From contig NZ_CAMFHL010000116.1 in assembly GCF_945952095.1 (NCBI RefSeq), positions 1-20,580 on the forward strand: 20,580 nucleotides of DNA, written 5' to 3'. Below the pieces are notes generated by a model that worked only from the letters and a program-made list of their open reading frames with translations, was not told the origin of the DNA and ran no database searches. The position numbers and the translations under genes were made by a program. Below are positions 15,675 to 20,580 of the stretch, piece after piece. Origin of the DNA: an uncultured Arsenicibacter sp. (GTDB lineage Bacteria; Bacteroidota; Bacteroidia; Cytophagales; Spirosomataceae). Position 1 is the first letter of the stretch, and each line of letters begins with the position of its first letter.

Positions 15675-15991
15675 CAGGCTGCTTTTTTGGCTTCTGCATT
15701 CCGTTTCCGTGTTGCCGCGGCTTTTTTCGCCGACGCCGAGCGCTCCTCCGGCGACCGTGCCGCCGATGCCGCACCGCCTTTTTTGCCGCCGGTTTTAGCC
15801 GGCTCTTTATTCACGGCATGACCACGGCCGGAACCGCTTTTTTTGCCGCCACCCGATAGTTTATTCACCGTTGACCACGCGCGGCGTTCAGCCTCTTCGC
15901 CCGATACGCCCTGTTCCTCATAGCTCTCTTCAATATGCTCAGCCTGCCGGATCTGCTTGTCGGTATAGGCTGATTTGTCTCCTCTAGCCAT
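15674..15991 (-). CDS. Basic Lys/Ala-tailed protein, 'plasmid stabilization protein'-like
   Basis: This 105-residue soluble protein has two parts. Residues 1-45 (ARGDKSAYTDKQIRQAEHIE, then a run ending EEAERRAWSTVNK) match a short domain that is often labelled plasmid stabilization protein in Bacteroidota and Proteobacteria; that label rests on weak evidence. A Gly/Lys/Ser stretch, SGGGKKSGSGRG, joins it to a Lys/Ala-rich tail (AKKAAATRKRNAEAKKAA) resembling the tails of histone H1-like bacterial proteins. Binding to nucleic acid through the tail is plausible but not shown. It is the first gene of a two-gene unit. No toxin partner, replication gene or other plasmid feature is seen, so a plasmid role is not supported here. 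Confidence 0.75.
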   Translation of the reverse strand: MARGDKSAYTDKQIRQAEHIEESYEEQGVSGEEAERRAWSTVNKLSGGGKKSGSGRGHAVNKEPAKTGGKKGGAASAARSPEERSASAKKAAATRKRNAEAKKAA

Positions 15992-16142
15992 CGTTTTAAC
16001 CAGTTAAGTAAAACAACGTGATGCCGTCAACACCAGACATACCCGCCTGAACAGCACCGTATCAGTGGGGTAAACAGGGAGTACTTTGTTATGTTTTCAA
16101 ATATTCACCAATGGTTACAGAGATAGACCGGCCAACCTGTTT

Positions 16143-16180
16143 ACCGTAAAGAATTGGCAACATTCTATTACTTTTACGGT
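16143..16180. repeat. Inverted repeat upstream of the lolA-like operon
   Basis: ACCGTAAA (16143-16150) and TTTACGGT (16173-16180) are perfect reverse complements with centres 30 bp apart, about three helical turns. The pair brackets TACTTTTA (16169-16176), a near match to the -7 element, 34 nt or more before the first start codon at 16214. A dimeric regulator could bind here. Confidence 0.45.
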
Positions 16181-16213
16181 CTTGTTTAACACGCGTGACG
16201 TTCATTACCACCG

Positions 16214-16927
16214 ATGACCTTTTACTTTAACTCGTGCTGCCACTTATTGCTGGCCACGTTCTTTTTATACAGTGGGGCGGCGCAAGGCCAGTCTCTCGAA
16301 AAACTATCGGCTACGGTTGTTACCCGTCAGGTACAGCAGGGTAAGTCTGTTACCATCAAAGGCGATATTTACTACCAGCGGAACGGTAACATGGTAACCC
16401 ACTTCACCTACCCGCGCGAAATAGTTATTCTGGCCAACAAACTTGGCGAAACCCGCATTTATGACCCAAAACAGAATGCCGTCCTTCGTTACCAGAACGC
16501 CATGTTCAGTACCCAGACCACCCAGCTGGCGTACTTTCTGAACGGCAATACGACTGATATGGGCCTGACGCAGATCGGCTATGTGCAGGACAAAACCTAT
16601 TACGTTCAGAAACTGCTCGTTACGGAGTGGAAGCTTAAAGCCGCCGACCCGAAAGCGCAGATACAGCGGGTAAAGATTGTGTACGACAAGATGAATCCGG
16701 TGTATATGCATTATGCCGCCGGCAACGGAAAACTGATCCGGAAGGTGTTTTATTACAACTACCAGCCCATTGAAGGGCGACCGTTCCCGACCACCTCTAC
16801 CGAAATCGTCTATGCGGAAAAGGACTCGTCGGTGGCCAAAACGACCTATGGCGGTTTCCAGCTCAACGGATCGGCCAACAGCCCGTACTTCAACTATACC
16901 ATTCCGGCCAATGCCAGGGTTAACTAA
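16214..16927 (+). CDS. LolA-like outer-membrane lipoprotein carrier protein
   Basis: This is an exported 237-residue protein. A signal peptide (residues 1-26, ending AAQG-QS) is followed by a single beta-rich domain resembling LolA. It opens with a helix (LEKLSATVVTRQVQQGKSVT), then IKGDIYYQRNGNMVTHFTYP, a conserved-looking segment in which strands form the cup, and RIYDPKQNAVLRYQN. LolA carries lipoproteins through the periplasm from the inner to the outer membrane. In Bacteroidota several LolA-like proteins exist and not all are proven carriers. It leads a four-gene operon; its last 17 nt overlap the start of the YidD-like gene. A housekeeping LolA may lie elsewhere, so this one may be a specialised copy (inference). 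Confidence 0.72.
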   Translation: MTFYFNSCCHLLLATFFLYSGAAQGQSLEKLSATVVTRQVQQGKSVTIKGDIYYQRNGNMVTHFTYPREIVILANKLGETRIYDPKQNAVLRYQNAMFSTQTTQLAYFLNGNTTDMGLTQIGYVQDKTYYVQKLLVTEWKLKAADPKAQIQRVKIVYDKMNPVYMHYAAGNGKLIRKVFYYNYQPIEGRPFPTTSTEIVYAEKDSSVAKTTYGGFQLNGSANSPYFNYTIPANARVN

Positions 16928-17381
16928 ATCTGTAACGGCGTTGCTGCTGATGCTGCTGTCGTTTACCGGCACGATGGCGCAAACCCGCCGGCAACAGGAT
17001 CTGGACCTGATCGCGGGCCGCAACTTCCGGACCGGGCAGGAGTTCGCCCAGTACCGGCAGCCCGGCAACAACGCCAATGCCGTGCAGTTCCGGCAGCGTA
17101 GCTGGGTTGCCCGATACAATCCGGTATCGCTGGCCCTGAAAGGAGCCATGCTGGGCTATCAGCGGCTGATGTCGCAGCAGCTGGCCCGCTCCTGCCCCTA
17201 TCAGATTTCCTGTTCCAATTTCAGCAAACAAGCCATTGAGCAATACGGTGTGCTGAAAGGTGTTTTCCTGAGTGCCGACCGGATCATGCGCTGCAACCGC
17301 ATCGGATTACTGGATGTTCATGCCATTGACCTTGACCCCGAAACGGGCATGATCATCGATTCCCTCAGCCGCTACCGCTAA
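16911..17381 (+). CDS. yidD: YidD-family protein with N-terminal signal peptide
   Basis: Residues about 72-137 match YidD (membrane protein insertion efficiency factor): ALKGAMLGYQRLMSQQLARS then CPYQISCSNFSKQAIEQYG and VLKGVFLSADRIMRCNR, with C95, C101 and C128 in the normal places. Typical YidD proteins are about 70-90 residues and sit on the cytoplasmic face of the inner membrane beside YidC. This one has 156 residues and starts with a good signal sequence (KSVTALLLMLLSFTG, cleavage near TMAQ-TR) plus a 45-residue polar linker rich in Arg, Gln and Asn. It is therefore probably exported, or anchored with its domain outside. The ATG at 16911 overlaps the LolA-like gene by 17 nt; its stop overlaps the next start as TAATG. 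The family assignment is firm; the exported role is inferred. Confidence 0.88.
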   Translation: MPGLTKSVTALLLMLLSFTGTMAQTRRQQDLDLIAGRNFRTGQEFAQYRQPGNNANAVQFRQRSWVARYNPVSLALKGAMLGYQRLMSQQLARSCPYQISCSNFSKQAIEQYGVLKGVFLSADRIMRCNRIGLLDVHAIDLDPETGMIIDSLSRYR

Positions 17382-18262
17382 TGTCACTGCCTTCTGTTCT
17401 CCGTTTTCTATGGCTGTGCTGCCTGAGCCTGTCGGGTTCACTGACACTGGCCCAAACAAAGCCCGGCTTTACGCAGGAGTGGCGCTTTGCCCAGTATCTG
17501 TCGGATAAAGATGCGTTTGACGAAGCAGCCTATGTCCTCGGCAACATCAGCCCTGACGGCCTGACACCGGCTCAGCTCGACTCCCTGCTGTTTTTCCGCG
17601 GCTGGATTGCCTACAGTACCAAATCGCTCGATGAAGCCAGCCAGCGGTTATTGCAGGTATCACCCAAGTCGGCCTTTTACCTCAAATCGCAGTATTTCGG
17701 AGCCTATTGTCTGGCTTTTCAGGGCCACCGGCAGCAGGCTGCCGACGTGCTTCAGAAAGCCCCTGTACCCGACTCATCCCTGCGTGAGTTACGGGCGTTG
17801 CAGCTCGGCGGCATTGCGCTGCTACAACGGCAGTATGAGCAATATGACCGCCAGCGGCAGGCCTTCAGCTACGGCTCCTATGCCATGGCCAATGAAGAAA
17901 AGCGAATGGATGACTACCGCAAACAGCTGCAATCGGTCAAGCGCCGGTCGCCGGTGGTGGCGGGGCTGTACAGTGCCATTTTACCGGGCTTAGGGAAAGT
18001 CTATGCCGGCAAAACCAAACAAGGTATTGCCTCCTTTCTGCCCGTGCTGACGCTGGGGCTGCTCACCTACGAAGGGCTGCGGAAAGACGGGCCGCTGAGT
18101 GCGCGGTTTATCGGCTTCGGCTCTCTGTTTACCGTCTTTTACGTGGGCAATATCTGGGGAAGTGTGGTCTCCGTCAACATCAAACGCAGTGAAATTAACC
18201 GGGTATATGATAACAAGATTCTGTTTGATATGCATATTCCTATCCGGAACTTGCTCAATTAA
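17381..18262 (+). CDS. Exported protein with repeat-like helical region and PGxGxxYAG membrane domain
   Basis: I do not recognise a named family for this 293-residue protein. A signal peptide (ending LTLAQ-TK) is followed by residues about 30-170 that look like tetratricopeptide-type helical repeats: alternating helices such as QLDSLLFFRGWIAYSTKSLD and YLKSQYFGAYCLAFQGHRQQ. From about 195 comes a hydrophobic domain opening with YSAILPGLGKVYAGKTKQGI (Pro202), then two or three membrane helices and the ending VNIKRSEINRVYD. The same C-terminal domain ends the next gene, so the two are paralogs. The PGxG and YxG arrangement recalls DUF5683- and TM2-like hairpins. It shares a TAATG overlap with the YidD-like gene. 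A scaffold role in the envelope is possible. Confidence 0.78.
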   Translation: MSLPSVLRFLWLCCLSLSGSLTLAQTKPGFTQEWRFAQYLSDKDAFDEAAYVLGNISPDGLTPAQLDSLLFFRGWIAYSTKSLDEASQRLLQVSPKSAFYLKSQYFGAYCLAFQGHRQQAADVLQKAPVPDSSLRELRALQLGGIALLQRQYEQYDRQRQAFSYGSYAMANEEKRMDDYRKQLQSVKRRSPVVAGLYSAILPGLGKVYAGKTKQGIASFLPVLTLGLLTYEGLRKDGPLSARFIGFGSLFTVFYVGNIWGSVVSVNIKRSEINRVYDNKILFDMHIPIRNLLN

Positions 18263-19052
18263 GGCGCAGTCGTTTCTGCAACAGGCTGATTCCCTGCTGA
18301 CTGCCGGTCAGTATCTGGAAGCCAGTGTGGCTTACGAACGGGTGCTGTTTTCCGAAACGGCTCCTGAGGTCCGGTTTGCTGCGGCATCCGGAAAAACCCA
18401 GACCCTTAAACTACGGGGCCGCTATACGCTGGCCATCGATTTTCTCAATACGCAGATTCAGCAGACGGGTACCGACAGTCTGTTGTTTCAGCTCCGGCAG
18501 GAGCAGATCCTGTGTGCCTACCTAGCCGGTCAGTTCGAAAACACGATTTCATTAACCGACCGCATTGCTTACATCCACCCCGACCTGCCGCTGTCGCCGG
18601 TTACGCAGGCCGTCCGGATTCTGTCCCTTAATGAGTTACAGCGCTGGCCGGAAGCGGCGGCTTATTTCAAGCGGCTGGCCTACGGGAGCGGGCAGGATAC
18701 AACACTGATAACGGCCTACGATCAGCTGCCTAAACTCAAAAGTGCGAAAAAAGCCCAATGGCTGTCGACGTTTATTCCGGGAGCGGGGCAGTTTTATGCA
18801 GGCCGGCCGGGCGAGGCGGTACTGAGTATTCTGGTGCAATCGGCGGGGCTGTATTTTGGTGTGGTCAGTTTCATGCAGCACTACTACCTATCGGCCTGGG
18901 GCGTAGGCGCAGCCTTGTTCGGGTCGTTCCATGCGGGTGGCGTACGCCGCGCCGAAGTACTGGTCAACCAGTATAACGCAAAGAAGATCAATGCCTTTAA
19001 CGAAAAGCTGAAAGAGCAGACGTTGCAGCTGGCAGGACAGCAGAAGGAATAA
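18207..19052 (+). CDS. Paralogous exported TPR-like protein with PGxGxxYAG membrane domain
   Basis: This 281-residue protein is the second paralog. The ATG at 18207 begins a clear signal peptide (TRFCLICIFLSGTCSIKAQ); it overlaps the previous gene by 56 nt, and the longer open frame from 18099 lacks a sensible N-terminus. Residues about 25-180 are tetratricopeptide-like (LQQADSLLTAGQYLEASVAY, TLAIDFLNTQIQQ, QILCAYLAGQFENTISLTDR). The end holds WLSTFIPGAGQFYAGRPGEA (Pro191) with hydrophobic helices, LSAWGVGAALFGSFHAGG and then VNQYNAKKINAFN, which lines up with the end of the preceding protein. It is the last gene of the operon and a hairpin follows its stop. The function is unknown; a helper for an envelope complex is a guess from context. 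Confidence 0.78.
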   Translation: MITRFCLICIFLSGTCSIKAQSFLQQADSLLTAGQYLEASVAYERVLFSETAPEVRFAAASGKTQTLKLRGRYTLAIDFLNTQIQQTGTDSLLFQLRQEQILCAYLAGQFENTISLTDRIAYIHPDLPLSPVTQAVRILSLNELQRWPEAAAYFKRLAYGSGQDTTLITAYDQLPKLKSAKKAQWLSTFIPGAGQFYAGRPGEAVLSILVQSAGLYFGVVSFMQHYYLSAWGVGAALFGSFHAGGVRRAEVLVNQYNAKKINAFNEKLKEQTLQLAGQQKE

Positions 19053-19090
19053 AAAAGGTGTTACAGTCTGACGATCCGTACCACCTTTTT
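19052..19090. terminator. Terminator after the four-gene operon
   Basis: AAAAAGGTG (19052-19060) pairs with CACCTTTTT (19082-19090), with an inner TAC/GTA extension past one mismatch. The loop is about 13 nt. A and T runs on both sides let it act for the operon (+) and for the convergent TM2 gene (-), whose stop lies at 19113. Confidence 0.75.
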
Positions 19091-19112
19091 CAGTCAATAT
19101 AAATCAGTGTGC

Positions 19113-19559
19113 TTACTTAGCCCACATGAAGAACTTAGGGTTATCGACAAACTGAGACAGGTTCTCGTTGTTGATGATGATCACGATGATATCGACCAGC
19201 GGTACGATACCGAAGATACCACCACACGTCAGGATATAGCCAATCCAGGTCAGCGGCTTAGTGCCCAGATACAGACGGTGAATACCGAAACCACCTAAGA
19301 ACAGGTTTAATAACAAGGCCGGCACGAATTTTTCATCTGACGATTTTACTTTAGCAGGCTGACCAAGCGTATTGGTCGCTTCGGTTGTCTGCATCAGGTC
19401 GGCCTGGGCCACCATCATGCTCATGTCTTCGCTCTGAGCAATCAGTTGTTCGACCTGCTGATCATCAACCATGTACATCTCAGCTGTTTCGGCAGCCAGG
19501 GCATTATTTGAGATAAAAAAGGTTACGGCAGCAAAAAATGCAAGGATTAGTTTTTTCAT
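19113..19559 (-). CDS. TM2 domain-containing protein with signal peptide
   Basis: This 148-residue protein has a signal peptide (KKLILAFFAAVTFFISNNALA), a polar, acidic Gln/Met-rich stretch (about 24-75) and a TM2 domain (about 79-130): FVPALLLNLFLGGFGIHRLY, LGTKPLTWIGYILTCGG and IFGIVPLVDIIVII. TM2 domains are two-helix hairpins with a DRF-like turn, here LVDI; their role in bacteria is mostly unknown. It is a single gene, convergent to the four-gene operon, whose two last proteins end in a hairpin domain of similar design. Homologs with this layout are common in Bacteroidota. The localisation is probably inner membrane with the N-terminal part outside. Confidence 0.88.
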   Translation of the reverse strand: MKKLILAFFAAVTFFISNNALAAETAEMYMVDDQQVEQLIAQSEDMSMMVAQADLMQTTEATNTLGQPAKVKSSDEKFVPALLLNLFLGGFGIHRLYLGTKPLTWIGYILTCGGIFGIVPLVDIIVIIINNENLSQFVDNPKFFMWAK

Positions 19560-19592
19560 AAATAGAATGATGGTTTTAATTGTTTACTCGTT

Positions 19593-19623
19593 CAAAACAA
19601 CAGCATTATCCCTCACCAAGCAA
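19593..19623 (-). promoter_or_regulatory. Promoter for the TM2 gene
   Basis: On the minus strand TTG (19623-19621), 20 nt and TTGTTTTG (19600-19593) fit the -33/-7 pattern with one mismatch in the -7 element. The predicted leader is about 27 nt. Confidence 0.4.
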
Positions 19624-19986
19624 CTTCTGATAAACATTTTTCTGATTCAGTAACCCGCTGAATCCCACCTGCTAACCGGGGTTTCTTATCTGTTCACCCT
19701 GAATCGAAAAACTTATTAACTGGTAATCAGCACCTTTTACCGGCAACACGCCTTACGAACGAGTGCAACCTGTTTGTCCTTCCGGATCACTCATATGTCC
19801 CGCTGATAAAGATCATTCAAACTTTTTCAGACTTACACTAGTTTGGATTTGACTTGATAAAGTACACATAAAGTCACTTGAACAAAGGATTGGTACTGAC
19901 GAATTAGTTCATTTAGCCACTTATTAGCTCAGAATCGCGTTTTGTTAACCGATTTCGACCGAATAATAAGTCCTCGTTACCAATAG

Positions 19987-20018
19987 TTGTTCCGTTGCTT
20001 TTGATGTCCTTTTCTTTG
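19987..20018 (+). promoter_or_regulatory. Promoter for the beta-barrel gene
   Basis: TTG at 19987-19989, 21 nt and TTTCTTTG at 20011-20018 resemble the Bacteroidota promoter with one mismatch in the -7 element. Transcription would begin near 20025, about 25 nt before the ATG at 20050. Confidence 0.4.
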
Positions 20019-20049
20019 CACTGTGTTTTCACTCAAAACTCTAATCAGG

Positions 20050-20562
20050 ATGAAAAAAATTCTCGCGACTGTTCTTTTCATATTTGCCCTGGCAGCAAGC
20101 CAGCAGTCTTATGGTCAGTTAGCCGTAGACAAAGGCACTAAGTTTTTGAATGCAGGTATCGGCCTAGGTGGCTGGGGTGGCATTGGCTACGGCGGCGGCA
20201 TCGGTTTGGGTGCATCACTGGAATTTGGCGTTGCTAAAAACATCACTGTTGGTGCAATTGGTGCTTTCCGTGGTTACAGCGGCTACGGATCTTATTTCAG
20301 CATTGGTGCACGCGGTTCATATCACTTTAATGAAATTCTTAACATCAGCGACGAGAAAGTTGACCTTTACGCAGGTTTAGGCCTCATCTATAGTGCCTGG
20401 ACATGGAACTCAAGCTATGCGGGTATCCGTGGTACATATGGTGGTGTAGGCTTGGGTGGTCACGTTGGCGGCCGTTACTTCTTTAAAGAAAAACTAGGGG
20501 TTTTCGCCGAAGCCGGTTTCGGGGTAGCTCCGCTGCAACTTGGTATCACTGCGAAGTTCTAA
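20050..20562 (+). CDS. Small outer-membrane beta-barrel protein
   Basis: This 170-residue exported protein begins with a signal peptide (KKILATVLFIFALAA, cleavage near SYGQ-LA). The ATG at 20050 is chosen because the GTG at 20023 would extend past the signal. The mature part is made of glycine-rich, alternating strands (FLNAGIGLGGWGGIGYGGGI, SLEFGVAKNITVGAIGAF, GARGSYHFNEI, VDLYAGLGLIY, GGHVGGRYFFKEKLGVFAEA) and ends in a phenylalanine (QLGITAKF), a usual barrel end. Eight strands of the OmpW/OmpA-like porin-family size seem likely. The role is unknown; such proteins are often structural or small channels. It is more AT-rich in its leader than the operons nearby and stands alone. No terminator is visible before the window ends. 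Confidence 0.85.
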   Translation: MKKILATVLFIFALAASQQSYGQLAVDKGTKFLNAGIGLGGWGGIGYGGGIGLGASLEFGVAKNITVGAIGAFRGYSGYGSYFSIGARGSYHFNEILNISDEKVDLYAGLGLIYSAWTWNSSYAGIRGTYGGVGLGGHVGGRYFFKEKLGVFAEAGFGVAPLQLGITAKF

Positions 20563-20580
20563 CTTCATTATCTGCTATCT

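Larger units (their letters stand above)
19560..20049. other. Long AT-rich intergenic region between TM2 and beta-barrel genes
   Basis: These 490 bp between divergent genes hold no convincing reading frame or RNA gene. They carry promoter candidates for both neighbours (19593-19623 on minus, 19987-20018 on plus) and a perfect 7-bp hairpin, GATTCAG/CTGAATC, at 19644-19664 with a 7-nt loop and no U-run. Such a long non-coding space is unusual here, where most gaps are under 200 bp. A small RNA or several regulator sites could be hidden, but nothing is recognised. Confidence 0.5.

Noticed and set aside
15674..15991. Plasmid maintenance or toxin-antitoxin locus
   Set aside because: Only a name given to similar proteins suggests it; no toxin, partition or replication gene lies nearby.
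16304..17149. Minus-strand open frame of 281 codons
   Set aside because: It is antisense to the LolA-like and YidD-like genes, which have clear families and signal peptides.
1..20580. CRISPR array, tRNA, rRNA, insertion sequence or prophage genes
   Set aside because: I looked for regular direct repeats, cloverleaf-like segments, transposase or integrase motifs and found none.

Overview
The window comes from a Bacteroidota chromosome, most likely a Spirosoma-like member of the Cytophagales. Three things point there. There are two large TonB-dependent receptors with an N-terminal carboxypeptidase-regulatory-like domain, one of them coupled to a DUF4249 lipoprotein. Several promoter candidates fit the Bacteroidota -33/-7 pattern (TTG, about 20 nt, TAnnTTTG), and strong Shine-Dalgarno sites are absent. 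The proteins look typical of the group, for example a PPK2 family kinase and a short DUF983 zinc-ribbon protein. No rRNA, tRNA, CRISPR array, transposase or phage gene was seen. The order of small operons looks like ordinary chromosome, apart from a visibly more AT-rich island at about 12.2-13.5 kb.

Layout. 1-2257 (-) is a TonB-dependent receptor cut by the left edge. 2573-5033 (+) is a two-gene ABC exporter (ATPase and permease), overlapping tail to tail with a DUF983 gene (5020-5394, -). 5512-7301 (-) is an SMP-30/gluconolactonase-like gene followed 5 bp later by an AraC regulator. 7506-8599 (+) holds an unknown lipoprotein and a 64-residue membrane protein, closed by a two-way terminator. 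8639-12066 (-) is a receptor/DUF4249 operon joined by a TGATG overlap. 12243-13527 is a divergent pair in the AT-rich island: an unknown helical protein with an internal repeat, and a LytTR regulator whose phosphoacceptor Asp is a Glu. 13591-14493 (-) is PPK2, and 14637-15350 (+) a lipoprotein-type MsrA. 15405-15991 (-) is a coupled pair: a basic Lys/Ala-tailed protein and a small membrane protein. 16214-19052 (+) is a tightly overlapped four-gene operon of exported proteins. 19113-19559 (-) is a TM2-domain protein, and 20050-20562 (+) a small outer-membrane beta-barrel.

The most interesting part is 16214-19052. It carries a LolA-like lipoprotein carrier, a YidD-type protein that unusually has its own signal peptide, and two paralogous proteins with an exported repeat-like N-terminal region and a C-terminal PGxGxxYAG membrane-hairpin domain. 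The genes overlap by 17, 1 and 56 nt, so they are probably translated together. I read this as a candidate envelope-assembly module; that role is inference. The pseudo-receiver LytTR regulator with its divergent partner is the second point of interest.
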